Shown here in pieces: positions 1 through 8,852 of a DNA stretch of 64,000 nucleotides; within the stretch, counting starts at the first letter, position 1; each line of letters opens with the position of its first letter. The notes beneath the pieces are model-generated. The model made no database searches. It saw only the letters and a list, made by a program, of their open reading frames with translations, and was not told where the DNA came from. The position numbers and the translations under genes were made by a program. The DNA is from Chitinophaga sp. (GTDB lineage Bacteria; Bacteroidota; Bacteroidia; Chitinophagales; Chitinophagaceae), in assembly GCF_019236475.1 (NCBI RefSeq), contig NZ_JAFAIX010000007.1:124001-188000 (forward strand). Reading direction: 5' to 3'.

Positions 1-1148
1 TGGACCTCACATTTGATTCAACATATCAGGCAGCAGTGAAAGTAGCTGGCCCCGTAGCCAACCACTTTCAGGAACATATGACAAACGCCGCGCAAAGCGG
101 AGAAGATGACCTGGCTACTGCGCCTTCTGCTAAAATAATTGAGCGTATCATCGATATCGCTTTCTGGGCTAGCTTGCGCAGAGAGGAAGGCAATGCTACC
201 CGTATTTCCCTCGCGTTTTTGTCGCCAGCCCAGGCTGGAAAGCCTTTGCTATTTGCTACTCCCATTCCGCTTACACCGAATGCCCTCACCAAACTGGCGC
301 CAGGCGTGGAACGTGCGGGTATACATATCGGTATCTGGTATGAAGGGAATGACCTCTACATCTGGGGCACTACTATCAAATTGCCCAATCTCTGCTTTGT
401 ATTGGACGTCGCGGAACCCGGACTCCTGGTGGTGAAACACCGCCGACTCATGGGTGTCGGTAAGTTCAATAATGTGGCCGTGCTGAAAGGAGATCAGATC
501 AAAATTGTGGATGAAGGCTGCAGTATGAAAAGAGATGCACCGGAAATCCTCAGTTCTTTGCTGGGATATAAATCTTCGCCAGTCTGGAATAATCCTACGA
601 ATGTATTGATCCAGATTGCCGTGTCTATGCGGGCGCACCGTAGGGGAGGTATCCTGCTGGTAACGCCTTCGGGCTCCGATGAATGGCGGGACTCCATCAT
701 TCATCCCCTGCAATATCCCATATCGCCGGCTTTTTCCGGTGTTGCGGACCTGGTAAAACACGATGATAGTACCGTTAGCGAAATATTCTGGCAGAATGCC
801 TTACGCAGGGAAGTTGATAATATCAGCGGCCTTACGGCAGTGGATGGAGCCACTATCATCAACGACCGACAAGAACTATTGGCTTTCGGAGCAAAAATTG
901 CCCGTTCCTTCAACTCTACGGCGGTGGAACAGGTGGCTATGCTGGAACCCGTACAGGACCTGCGCCCACAGGTGGTACATGCGTCTGCACTCGGTGGTAC
1001 CAGGCATATTTCGGCGGCACAATTTGTACATGACCAGCGCAATTGCCTGGCACTGGTGGCTTCCCAGGATGGATATTTTACCATCTTTTCCTGGTCTCCA
1101 TCCCAGCAACTAGTACAAGGCCATCGTATAGATATTCTCCTGATGTAA
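1..1148 (+). CDS. DAC-like (DisA_N-like) domain protein with probable DACNV sensor region, 5'-truncated by window edge
   Basis: The reading frame is open from base 3 to the stop at 1146-1148, and the GTG at 36 is preceded by in-frame codons with no stop, so the true start lies outside the window. The C-terminal third resembles a diadenylate cyclase (DAC) fold: a DGA motif followed by a strand-turn (DGATIINDRQ, about 840-870 nt) and a GTRH motif near 993 nt with Ala-Ala shortly after, in the order of the DGA and RHR motifs of DisA/CdaA enzymes. The second motif reads RHIS rather than RHRA, so cyclase activity is uncertain. The N-terminal half looks like the sensor region called DACNV in comparative genomics of nucleotide-second-messenger systems. 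If active it would make a cyclic dinucleotide from ATP in the cytoplasm; no membrane segment is visible. Its stop is 6 bp from the stop of the convergent lactonase gene. Confidence 0.6.
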   Translation, partial: DLTFDSTYQAAVKVAGPVANHFQEHMTNAAQSGEDDLATAPSAKIIERIIDIAFWASLRREEGNATRISLAFLSPAQAGKPLLFATPIPLTPNALTKLAPGVERAGIHIGIWYEGNDLYIWGTTIKLPNLCFVLDVAEPGLLVVKHRRLMGVGKFNNVAVLKGDQIKIVDEGCSMKRDAPEILSSLLGYKSSPVWNNPTNVLIQIAVSMRAHRRGGILLVTPSGSDEWRDSIIHPLQYPISPAFSGVADLVKHDDSTVSEIFWQNALRREVDNISGLTAVDGATIINDRQELLAFGAKIARSFNSTAVEQVAMLEPVQDLRPQVVHASALGGTRHISAAQFVHDQRNCLALVASQDGYFTIFSWSPSQQLVQGHRIDILLM

Positions 1149-1154
1149 TTTCGT

Positions 1155-2309
1155 TTAGGGCTGCACGTTATATGCCCGAATTTTCAGACAGGAAGGCGCG
1201 GTAATATGTTCCAGCTTTCCTGTCTGCTGTAAAGCCCCTGACTTCGCATTCCTTTTGAAGATGACAATATCATCACTCATCTGATGGGCTACCAATAAGT
1301 AATTGCCCGTAGGATCTATCACAAAATTTCTGGGATGATTGCCGCCACTAGGTGTAATACTGCGCTTTGTCAATCGGCCGCTACGAGCATCTATGGCATA
1401 GCATACAATTATATTTTCATTGCCTCTGGTGCTGGTGTATAAATAACGACCGTCTGGAGAGAGGTGTATGTCTGCACCATCGTAGCCTTCCTCGTCTTTG
1501 ATGAAATGTGCCGCAATAGTTTGCATACTATCTAGTCTCCCATTTCTGTAACGATAGGCTACCACATTGCCACTAATCTCTTCCATACAATAGCCAAACT
1601 TTCCATTGGGATGAAATGCAAAATGTCGCGGGCCACTATTGGGCATAGTAACTGTAAATGGTACAGGGGCCGACTGTAGCGGTTTTTCGCCGGAAGCAAG
1701 TTGATACCACCAAATCTTATCTGCACCTAAATCAGGGGCATAGAGGTATTTTTCATCCGGACTAAACCCCACGGAATGTACATGCGATTGGTTTTGGCGA
1801 GGGCCAACACTTTTCGCTGTTATCTGAATGGTTTGTTCAGGTAATCCAATGCTGCCATCGGGCAGGAGAGGATGTATAGAGAGACTGCCAGCCGTATAGT
1901 TGGCATTCGCCAACCATTTATTGGCGCTGTCGGTGATCACATATACGGGGTTTTCTCCGCCGCTGGACTGGCAATTCAGGAAACGCAGGGTGCCGTGTAG
2001 ACTGTCGAATGCATAACTACTCACCGTACCTCCGCCAGGAATACGTGACTCCGTAGCAGCATACAAAAACTGCCCGCGGGCGGATAAATTCAAATAAGAA
2101 GGATTGACCACCTCCGTTACAGCAGAAATTTTCTTGGTGGCGCCAGTAGATGGGTTGAAAGTGTACACATAAATACCTTCCTGGCCTTTGGTTTTATTAT
2201 AAGAGCCCACAAAAAGGTAATACTGTTGTGCAGTTGCTGGTAAGTATGCCAGGCATAACAGCAATGTAAAAACGCGGATAAAATAGTGGAATCGGTGCAT
2301 AGCGCACAA
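1155..2309 (-). CDS. Secreted lactonase family protein (6-phosphogluconolactonase-like beta-propeller)
   Basis: A 384-residue protein of the Pgl/lactonase seven-bladed propeller family (PF10282). It starts with an export signal (charged start, hydrophobic FTLLLCLAYLPATA, cleavage after ATA-Q), so it acts in the periplasm or outside. Blade signatures such as YVYTFNPSTG, GFSPDEKYLYAPDLGADK, HPNGKFGYCMEE and HLSPDGRYLYTSTRGNE recur through the protein, as does HPRNFVIDPTGNYLLVAHQ near the C-terminus. Cytoplasmic relatives hydrolyse 6-phosphogluconolactone; the exported Bacteroidota members have no firm substrate, so a sugar lactone is the safest guess. The first ATG (2309) or the third methionine (2300) could be the start; both keep the signal peptide. 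Downstream of the VOC gene on the same strand but separated from it by a terminator. Confidence 0.85.
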   Translation of the reverse strand: MCAMHRFHYFIRVFTLLLCLAYLPATAQQYYLFVGSYNKTKGQEGIYVYTFNPSTGATKKISAVTEVVNPSYLNLSARGQFLYAATESRIPGGGTVSSYAFDSLHGTLRFLNCQSSGGENPVYVITDSANKWLANANYTAGSLSIHPLLPDGSIGLPEQTIQITAKSVGPRQNQSHVHSVGFSPDEKYLYAPDLGADKIWWYQLASGEKPLQSAPVPFTVTMPNSGPRHFAFHPNGKFGYCMEEISGNVVAYRYRNGRLDSMQTIAAHFIKDEEGYDGADIHLSPDGRYLYTSTRGNENIIVCYAIDARSGRLTKRSITPSGGNHPRNFVIDPTGNYLLVAHQMSDDIVIFKRNAKSGALQQTGKLEHITAPSCLKIRAYNVQP

Positions 2310-2351
2310 ACATATAAAAATCTCCGCGCTAACAAAAGCAGTTGTACAGAA

Positions 2352-2379
2352 TAAAAAAAACGCCGTTCAAACGGCGTTT
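2352..2379 (-). terminator. Intrinsic terminator of the VOC gene
   Basis: On the minus strand the arms AAACGCCGTT and AACGGCGTTT form a perfect stem with a 2-base centre, followed by a run of T. It lies between the stop of the VOC gene (2408) and the start of the lactonase gene (2309), so it separates them transcriptionally. Confidence 0.85.
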
Positions 2380-2407
2380 ATAGATCAGTTCATCAAAGTG
2401 AACATGG

Positions 2408-2821
2408 TTAATTGGCAGTAGGTACAGCTTCTTCTTTTTCCATGTAAATATATTCCCACAGATGTCCGTCGAGGTCTTGGAATCCTTTGGTATACATCCA
2501 GCCATGATCCTCTGCTTCGCGGGGAATACTGCCGCCGGCTTCCACTGCTTTCCGGGTGATTTCATCTACTGCTTCCCGGCTTTCAGCCGACAGGCAGAGG
2601 ATGGCCTCTGTTACCTGATTGGCGTCTGCAATGGGTTTGCGGGTGAAAGTCTGGAAAAAATCTTCCACAATCAGCATAAAGTAAATATGGTCGGAAACTA
2701 CCATGCAGGTAGCCTTGTGATCAGTAAATTGAGGATTGAAAGTATAGCCCAGTTTAGTAAAGAATGCAATGGATCTATCGAGGTCTTTTACTGGCAGATT
2801 CACAAAAATTTGAGTTCCCAT
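2408..2821 (-). CDS. VOC family (glyoxalase/bleomycin-resistance-like) protein
   Basis: A 137-residue single-domain protein of the vicinal-oxygen-chelate fold. It begins MGTQIFVNLPVKDLDRSIAF, with the 'V-x-DLxRSIAFFxKLG' opening typical of the family. It ends with YTKGFQDLDGHLWEYIYME, where the D-G-H-x-W-E-x segment supplies the conserved glutamate of the metal site in active members. Such proteins usually act as dimers in the cytoplasm and bind or modify small electrophiles or antibiotics; the substrate cannot be read from sequence. The ATG at 2821 directly precedes the conserved first strand. It stands as a single-gene unit with its own terminator. Confidence 0.85.
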   Translation of the reverse strand: MGTQIFVNLPVKDLDRSIAFFTKLGYTFNPQFTDHKATCMVVSDHIYFMLIVEDFFQTFTRKPIADANQVTEAILCLSAESREAVDEITRKAVEAGGSIPREAEDHGWMYTKGFQDLDGHLWEYIYMEKEEAVPTAN

Positions 2822-2924
2822 ATATCAGCGATTTATTTGCTGATACAAACTTACAATGCCGAAACGGGGCGAATGCTGTAGGTTAGCGACAAATACCGGG
2901 GTATTTCCGACATCCCGTCAATTT

Positions 2925-4640
2925 TTAAATAGCAGCAGCACTCTCACTACGCATGACGTTCTCAATGGCAGCACATAAAGCCCGCTTTGGTAGCGGTTTC
3001 AGTAGGTAATGATCCGCCCCTGCATCCAGGAACCTTTGTTCTTCCCCATCAGAAGAAGTGCCGCTAATAATGATGACATGGGTATCGGGCGAAAGCGCAT
3101 GTACATGTTCCAAGAATTCGTGCCCAGTCATATCTCCCAGGAATACATCTAACAACAGCAGATCTGGCTGCCAATCCCGACAGATTTTTAAACCATCTGC
3201 TCCATTAAATGCTTGTCGGATATGAATCCCGGTATCATCAAAGTAGCGTTTCAGGTATTTCTGGCTAAAAGTATCATCATCTACGGCCAATACTTTCAGT
3301 CCGTCGAAGCCTGTCAGGGTAGAAACGACCTTCATCGTCGGGGCCGCCGCCTCTTGCATCGGCCACTCCAGGATAAAAGTAGTGCCTTTATTTTCTTCGC
3401 TTTCCAGTGACAAGCTACCGCCAATCGCCTTGGTGAGGTTATTGGCTACATATAGTCCTATGCCGGAGCCTTGGAGGAATTCATTTTTTTCTGTCTCATA
3501 GAGGTTAAAAATCCGCTCTTTTTTTTCTTTTGACATTCCCATGCCTCTGTCCTGTACCCGGATGGATAGCCGCTCATTTTCGCGGGAAAGCGTAATGGAA
3601 ACAACACTGTTCTCCCTAGTAAATTTGATGGCATTGATAATGAGGTTAATGACGATCTTGTTCAAACAGTTTTTGGGGGAACTGATGAAGGAGGGAATAT
3701 CGTCTCCCGAAACAAACACCAAAGCCACTTGCTTATGCGAAGCTTGGTATTGAAATGATTTCACAATCCCCTGTAACCAATCGGTAGGGGCAAACACTTC
3801 AGGGGCGCAAGTTTGCCTTTCCGCAGTTTCCAATTCCAGCACATTATTCACAACAGACATGGCGTAGCTACTGCTTGCATTCAAGTCCTGCATGTATTCC
3901 ATGAGGGGATTATATTCATCTTTCCCAGAAATTTCACGTGTCATTACCTCCGTGATGCCTGCCATAGAATGTAAGGGATTGCGGATTTCATGGCTCAGAA
4001 ACTGCGCCAGCATGGACTTCTCCTTTAAGGCTTGCTGCAGTTCTGTATTGGATTTTTTCAACGCTTCAATCAGGCGCAATACATGCCGTTTGAAGAAACT
4101 AACCCCGACGGTAATCAGTATAAACAGAGAAGTTGCACAGCACTCTTTGAAAAAGCGTATCGATTGTAAACCCCTTTCCGGCACAGGATTGATGAAGCCA
4201 GTATGGAAATTTATTTTGATGGTAACCAGACACGAGATAATCAAACTGATACAGGTAACGATCACCCAGGTGCGTGTAAATACCAGTAAGGTTACAATGA
4301 TCAGGAATGCTGCCAGTATGGCTTCGCCTACCACGGCGCCTTTCCCAATGGCCAGCGATACCGCCACCGCTTGATGGATGGCGAGAAATAACACGCGGGC
4401 TGCGCAGGTAATCCCTAATTCATTTAAGAGTAATAAACTCAGGAAGCTAATGCCAGCAAGTGTTCCCAAGCCTATGAAAAAACTATCGCGCGTATGGGAA
4501 AACAGCAAACAACTCTGTATGGTGACCAATACCGCTGAAATGATGCTGAGGGTATTGATGACTTGAACGGAATTCATACTATCAGGGCAGATCATTGTGC
4601 TTGCCGGTTGGGTTGGGTTATTTTGCTTAAGTAGGGTCAT
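2925..4640 (-). CDS. Membrane-bound hybrid sensor histidine kinase with C-terminal receiver domain
   Basis: 571 residues. Roughly residues 25-185 hold six hydrophobic segments, forming a membrane sensor without a large periplasmic domain. A short coiled linker leads to the dimerisation H-box FLSHEIRNPLHSMAG (phospho-acceptor near His217). The ATPase domain follows, with an N-box (NLIINAIKFT), G1 (DRGMGM) and G2 (GSGIGLYVANNL). Residues about 448-565 form a receiver: acidic triad AVDDD, phospho-acceptor Asp in LLLLDVFLGDMTG near residue 500, ISGTS, and the conserved Lys in LLKPLP. There is no DNA-binding output, so phosphate probably passes to another regulator, or the receiver tunes the kinase. 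Inner-membrane protein; no partner gene is adjacent. The start may instead be the Met at residue 16 or 22, as the first 24 residues are polar and poorly typical. Confidence 0.9.
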   Translation of the reverse strand: MTLLKQNNPTQPASTMICPDSMNSVQVINTLSIISAVLVTIQSCLLFSHTRDSFFIGLGTLAGISFLSLLLLNELGITCAARVLFLAIHQAVAVSLAIGKGAVVGEAILAAFLIIVTLLVFTRTWVIVTCISLIISCLVTIKINFHTGFINPVPERGLQSIRFFKECCATSLFILITVGVSFFKRHVLRLIEALKKSNTELQQALKEKSMLAQFLSHEIRNPLHSMAGITEVMTREISGKDEYNPLMEYMQDLNASSSYAMSVVNNVLELETAERQTCAPEVFAPTDWLQGIVKSFQYQASHKQVALVFVSGDDIPSFISSPKNCLNKIVINLIINAIKFTRENSVVSITLSRENERLSIRVQDRGMGMSKEKKERIFNLYETEKNEFLQGSGIGLYVANNLTKAIGGSLSLESEENKGTTFILEWPMQEAAAPTMKVVSTLTGFDGLKVLAVDDDTFSQKYLKRYFDDTGIHIRQAFNGADGLKICRDWQPDLLLLDVFLGDMTGHEFLEHVHALSPDTHVIIISGTSSDGEEQRFLDAGADHYLLKPLPKRALCAAIENVMRSESAAAI

Positions 4641-4726
4641 GACAGCCAGAGGTTTCTTAGAATAAACGAAATATACCAGCCTCCGTATTCCGAAAGCATG
4701 TTAATCAAATGTTATTCAGGTATCAC

Positions 4727-4744
4727 GCCACAGGGTGATAACCT
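4727..4744. repeat. Imperfect inverted repeat downstream of the NTF2-like gene
   Basis: GGTATCAC and GTGATAACC face each other around a short loop (about 4719-4743), 20 bases beyond the stop of the minus-strand NTF2-like gene. It could be a weak terminator; no clear T-run follows, so the role is uncertain. Confidence 0.35.
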
Positions 4745-4761
4745 TTCTATCTAATTGATAG

Positions 4762-5529
4762 TCAGAATTTCCCGTTCTTGTTCTTCCATTGATTTTTGGC
4801 TGGTATACACTGGACAGTATCCCAATGTTCGGTAATGAAATCATCCTCTACTCGGAAGAGGTCGTAAAAGGCAGAATGGCAGGAATCCATATCACCTTCA
4901 CTCACTACCAACACGAAATTACCTTCTCCAAGCACCTGGTGCACCTTTGTGTATTTCATTGTAACGCCATGTTCGGCCCAGTCTTTCAGCGCGGAATTGA
5001 ACCCTGATAGCCCGTCTCCAATCCCAGGATTGTGTTGGATATACTTATCGTCGTAGAAGTATTTGGGAAGATACTCTAGGTGTCCATTAATCAGCACTTC
5101 TTCCACAAAGTTCTGGACGAGTTTTTTATTGGCACTGGTTTTACCGAGGTCATGCAGATCGGTACTACCATCGGTCATGCTATGGCCGCTGGGATTAGGA
5201 ATTTTAGGAGTGGTTTGCAAATTATCCCAGTGTTCGCAGATGTAATTATCTTCGAAACGGAAGATATCGAACCCTATTTTCGGTCCGAAAAAATTATAAT
5301 CGGTATGGGCAAAAACGATGTCTCCATCCTGGAAAACCCGTAGGGTATTCACTTTAGCACTGCCTTTGGGAAGATCTTGCATCAGCGCGCCAAATCCAGC
5401 CAGTCCGTCTGCGGCATCGAGGTTATGTTGAATATATTTATCAGGATTGATATAGCTGACGGGTGCAGTGGCGCCTGTTTCGATGGATTTCAACAGGTCG
5501 ATTACCATTTGTTTAGGTGTGTGTTCCAT
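4762..5529 (-). CDS. Tandem NTF2-like (SnoaL-type) protein
   Basis: 255 residues from the ATG at 5529; an upstream in-frame ATG (5580) would add 17 residues of low-complexity sequence and is less likely. The protein is an internal duplication of a SnoaL/NTF2-like alpha+beta cone fold. YIQHNLDAADGLAGF in the first half matches YIQHNPGIGDGLSGF in the second, and CEHWDNLQTTP matches TEHWDTVQCIP. The Y-x-QHN and EHWD motifs are those of the SnoaL-like polyketide-cyclase-type family that is often annotated as 'predicted SnoaL-like aldol condensation enzyme'. No signal peptide, so cytoplasmic. The function in vivo is unknown. It stands alone between the hybrid kinase gene and the 735-residue protein gene. 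Confidence 0.8.
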   Translation of the reverse strand: MEHTPKQMVIDLLKSIETGATAPVSYINPDKYIQHNLDAADGLAGFGALMQDLPKGSAKVNTLRVFQDGDIVFAHTDYNFFGPKIGFDIFRFEDNYICEHWDNLQTTPKIPNPSGHSMTDGSTDLHDLGKTSANKKLVQNFVEEVLINGHLEYLPKYFYDDKYIQHNPGIGDGLSGFNSALKDWAEHGVTMKYTKVHQVLGEGNFVLVVSEGDMDSCHSAFYDLFRVEDDFITEHWDTVQCIPAKNQWKNKNGKF

Positions 5530-5635
5530 AAAATATAGTTCTGACAGTGGAGAATTAGGGAGATGACATGCTCTATACAATCATCCTGTTCTTTAGGTGG
5601 TATGTCGTGCCGGGCTATTATATTGCAAAAATAAA

Positions 5636-5663
5636 CCACGCAGGCGTATAAACGCCCGCGTGG
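5636..5663 (-). terminator. Intrinsic terminator of the 735-residue protein gene
   Basis: CCACGCAGGCGT and ACGCCCGCGTGG form a 12-bp stem (one mismatch) with a 4-base loop. On the minus strand it is followed by TTTATTTTT. It lies 29 bases beyond the stop at 5692. Confidence 0.85.
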
Positions 5664-5691
5664 TGAGTCGATTTTTAGAATGATGACCGGA

Positions 5692-7899
5692 TTATGGCAA
5701 TACTGCAAAGCCGATAGACTTCGCGCCGCCATGATCGGTGAGGTTATAAAGGTAGGAGCCGTCTATGAAATTGATTTTATAACCAACCAATGAGCGGTCA
5801 TAACCTCTTAAAGTAACAGTGTATCCACAAGATTGCAGATACTTGGTATTGATGGTGAAATTCAAGCCAACATTTCCATGATCAGCGAAACCTGTGCAGG
5901 TATGTGATGATGGCGTAATGAAGGTGCTTACTGGCGTACCGGCAGGTATGATGTGGCCGGAAGGCTGGATGTCCAGGTACCAGTTGTTGAAATAGTTATC
6001 GGTTACTGTCAACTGACCAGTGATAACGTCTCCGCTCTTGTAGAACTTACAATCGCCGCCAACGATATCAATATCCAGCGTTTTGGTTGGATCCAGGGTA
6101 TTACCTGGGGTGTTGTCATAAATGAAACCTGTATTGTCCAGCATAACAGTTACAGGGTTGGAAGTAGTGATATTAGCTGCAGCATGTAACGGATCTTTGG
6201 TATACTGGATACGTATTTTATGCAGACCATTACGGTTGCCGCTATCCCACAATGCCAGGAGCGACAGCTTTTCGGCTTTGTTAGGAACTGCAGGCAGGTA
6301 AGTGTACCAGCCACCACTGATGGTAGGATCCTCTGTTACCAGGCTTTGCACGCTACCTTCGATCATCTGGAAGATTTGTTTATCCAGTACATCGTGCCAA
6401 GTGCTACCATTGTTATCAGAGAACTGCACTTTGTAGAATGTAGTACCAGAAGCGCCACTATTTGTAAACAGACCGCTTAATTTGATCAGTCCGCCGAAAG
6501 GCATGGCTGCATTTGGATAGATTCCACCAGGATAAGCCAATCCCTGAGTTGGAGAGATTGTTTGATCTATATTGGAAATAGCAACACCATTTACATCAAA
6601 CAGGTTTAAACCCAGTTGTCCAGTATTAGGAATGCCCGGACGAATCTGTACAAATGAATCTACGCGGTTACCATAGAAGTTCAGCGCATTTGGATCTGTT
6701 GTTGATGGAAGTGTTTGCCAAGACAATACGCCACGGATTTTCACCACATTTGGTGATTCGCAGGTACGCAGATGTTTGGCAATATCCACTTGCATGGCAA
6801 CATTGTAGAATAATCCATTAGCAGGGATACCTGTGATATCATGCGTATTTACACTGGCAGTACCCAGGTAGTCTTCGAATATGCCGTCGTTGTTCCAATC
6901 GGCCCAGAAGGCAACATACTCGTGAGAACCAGCGGTACACATGTTACCATTAAAGCCGGCAGATTTTTTAATTTTCAACACGGCGCCTACAGTATCTGTA
7001 GCAGTGTTGAGACCTACGCAGGTGAGTTCTTCAAAGGTAATATCTGCTTTACTGTTATCCACGATAACAGGTTTGGAGATGATATTACCCAGTGATGCGA
7101 GGTTAATGCCCAGTTTACTGATTTCCGCTACATTGAAAGTTTGAGCAGTAGGCGCTATTTTCGCAACGCCTGACAGTTGTGGAATCATGCTGGTATAGAA
7201 TGTACGATGGTCAGGTACGCCGGCTGCCTGATATGTTTTATAGAATTCTGCTACCGGAGGGAGCGGATCAGGCACTACGGGCACTTTAGTTTTAGGGTCA
7301 ATATTGGGTAGTGCAATATTACCGAGGTTAACATTGGATAAGATGTCGTTCAGATAAAAGGCCGGTTTGCGCTTTAACTGGATATCCGCGTCTAGCACAT
7401 TCCCGAAGTAAGGAACCTCGTTTGGATTGCTGGATGGAATACTGTTCCACTGTAGCACGCCTCTTACAGTTGGCATTACTGCTGTATCACAGGCTGTGAT
7501 CTTACGGTGCGCCTCATCATTGAGGTAGATAGTAGCCATGTAATTCAGCGGGTGATTGGGAGATGGTGCATCCGGAATATCCGCTACTTTGAAATTAGCG
7601 AGTCCGGCATCATGAAAACCAGTACCATCATGGTAATCGACGAAGAAGCGTACAAACTCATGGGAACCAATTGAACACAGATTACCGCTGTAACCGGTTG
7701 CCTGTTTTACCCTTACTACGGCTTCCAGTCTGGACAGGTCCGGATTGAAACCAATACATGTAAGCTGTTCCCAATAGGTAATGCTTGCTGCTTTTGCAAC
7801 TTCTGGTTGGAATTTAGCCAGAAGAAATGTTTGACGAACCTGTTGAAACGCCTGGATTTGATCAACAGTCAGGTTTTCTTTTACAAGTGGCTGTACCAT
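5692..7899 (-). CDS. Large protein of unknown function with a duplicated Cys-containing domain
   Basis: 735 residues, not recognised as a named family. Two copies of a domain of about 140 residues are visible: ELTCIGFNP...GSHEFVRFFVDYHDG (from about residue 44) and ELTCVGLNT...GSHEYVAFWADWNNDG (from about residue 295). Each has a conserved ELTC, a NxC(S/T)xGSHE(F/Y)V core and a later (R)GVLxW strand. The second copy carries WNNDGIFED, similar to the Asp-rich calcium-loop strand found in GEVED-type domains. The last 300 residues look like beta-sandwich modules (KVQFSDNNGSTWHDV; CGYTVTLRGYDRS). Such content suggests an extracellular beta-rich protein, yet no signal peptide or membrane segment is visible after MVQPLVKENLT, so it may be cytoplasmic or exported by an unusual route. 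Single-gene unit with its own terminator. Confidence 0.75.
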   Translation of the reverse strand: MVQPLVKENLTVDQIQAFQQVRQTFLLAKFQPEVAKAASITYWEQLTCIGFNPDLSRLEAVVRVKQATGYSGNLCSIGSHEFVRFFVDYHDGTGFHDAGLANFKVADIPDAPSPNHPLNYMATIYLNDEAHRKITACDTAVMPTVRGVLQWNSIPSSNPNEVPYFGNVLDADIQLKRKPAFYLNDILSNVNLGNIALPNIDPKTKVPVVPDPLPPVAEFYKTYQAAGVPDHRTFYTSMIPQLSGVAKIAPTAQTFNVAEISKLGINLASLGNIISKPVIVDNSKADITFEELTCVGLNTATDTVGAVLKIKKSAGFNGNMCTAGSHEYVAFWADWNNDGIFEDYLGTASVNTHDITGIPANGLFYNVAMQVDIAKHLRTCESPNVVKIRGVLSWQTLPSTTDPNALNFYGNRVDSFVQIRPGIPNTGQLGLNLFDVNGVAISNIDQTISPTQGLAYPGGIYPNAAMPFGGLIKLSGLFTNSGASGTTFYKVQFSDNNGSTWHDVLDKQIFQMIEGSVQSLVTEDPTISGGWYTYLPAVPNKAEKLSLLALWDSGNRNGLHKIRIQYTKDPLHAAANITTSNPVTVMLDNTGFIYDNTPGNTLDPTKTLDIDIVGGDCKFYKSGDVITGQLTVTDNYFNNWYLDIQPSGHIIPAGTPVSTFITPSSHTCTGFADHGNVGLNFTINTKYLQSCGYTVTLRGYDRSLVGYKINFIDGSYLYNLTDHGGAKSIGFAVLP

Positions 7900-8137
7900 T
7901 TGTGTGAGTTTTTGAGGTTAGAAAGGAATTGAAAAAATAAATAGTTAGAATAGTAAAGCGAATGGGGTAATTGTCAATTGCAGGATTTCCACGCTCATTT
8001 TTGTAAATCTCGTTACATCACAGTGCAAATCTCTGCTAAAGATTTCAAATTATCAAGAGGATTCCTGACTATTTTAATTTCGGGTATTTCTACGTACTTT
8101 AGAATCCGTTATATCTGTTGAAAAATTTCCAAATTTT

Positions 8138-8695
8138 ATGGTTATGAGAAACCTTGTTTTATTCATGCATGTCTCTCTAGACGGCTATGTGGCGAGTTCC
8201 AATGGAGAGATGAAATGGATTCATTTAGACGATGAAATTTTTGATTATGTCCATCAGCGTATTGCACAAACAAACACTGCATTATACGGTCGTAGAACCT
8301 GGGAATTGATGGAGTCTTATTGGCCCACCGCTGCAGACAAACCTGGCGCTACTAAACATGATAAAGACCATGCTGCATGGTATAAATCGGCCGAAAAGTA
8401 TGTACTCTCCAATACGATGTCGCCGATTCCTAACGCCACCGTTATCGGCGGCGCCTTAGTGCCTGCTATCAATGCATTAAAGCAGACTCCAGGAAAAGAG
8501 ATCCTGCTATTTGGAAGTCCAGGCGCCGGCCACTCGCTGATGCAGTATAACCTCATTGATGAATTTTGGTTGTTGGTAAATCCTGTACTGGTAGGAAGTG
8601 GTATTCCGCTCTTTAAACATGCCCCACACAGGAAACTGGAACTCATTACCTCTCATCCCTTTAAAAGTGGGGTAGTGGCCATGCATTATCGTTAA
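8138..8695 (+). CDS. Dihydrofolate reductase family protein (RibD C-terminal-like)
   Basis: 185 residues of the DHFR-like RibD_C family. Motifs in order: VSLDGYVASSNGEMKW (the SxDG start), ALYGRRTWELMESYWP (nucleotide-side loop), KYVLSN, LLFGSPGAGHSLMQ and the LIDEFWLLVNPVLVGSG block ending in a GVVAMHYR strand. Members bind NADPH and are annotated as reductases of unknown substrate; few have proven pteridine activity. Starts at 8138 or at the ATG of the third codon (8144). A second member of the same family follows 158 bp downstream on the same strand, suggesting an old duplication, though the two are clearly diverged. Confidence 0.9.
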   Translation: MVMRNLVLFMHVSLDGYVASSNGEMKWIHLDDEIFDYVHQRIAQTNTALYGRRTWELMESYWPTAADKPGATKHDKDHAAWYKSAEKYVLSNTMSPIPNATVIGGALVPAINALKQTPGKEILLFGSPGAGHSLMQYNLIDEFWLLVNPVLVGSGIPLFKHAPHRKLELITSHPFKSGVVAMHYR

Positions 8696-8740
8696 CACAA
8701 AAGAAATGTTAAAGCACATCGCTACCGTTGTGTTTCTTAG

Positions 8741-8748
8741 TAAATTTG
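8741..8748 (+). promoter_or_regulatory. Bacteroidota -7 element (TAAATTTG)
   Basis: A perfect TAnnTTTG box 105 bp before the start of the second DHFR-like gene. No TTTG is found at the usual distance upstream, so this is a weaker promoter candidate. A terminator-like hairpin (8801-8837) lies between it and the gene. Confidence 0.4.
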
Positions 8749-8800
8749 TAATACTCAAAAAATAATTAATCCTTACATTTTGAACCAATATCAGTAGTCG

Positions 8801-8837
8801 GCGGTTCTTCCTTATATCGGGAGAACCGCTTTTTATT
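8801..8837 (+). terminator. Hairpin with T-run between the two DHFR-like genes
   Basis: GCGGTTCTTCC pairs with GGGAGAACCGC (one G-U pair) across an 8-base loop, followed directly by TTTTTATTT. It could end the first DHFR-like transcript. Because it starts only 52 bp before the next start codon and lies downstream of a candidate -7 box, it could also act as an attenuator. Confidence 0.75.
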
Positions 8838-8852
8838 TAAACTGTAACCACT

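Noticed and set aside
249..761. 170-codon minus-strand frame opposite the DAC-like gene
   Set aside because: A shadow of the plus-strand coding sequence, which has clear domain motifs.
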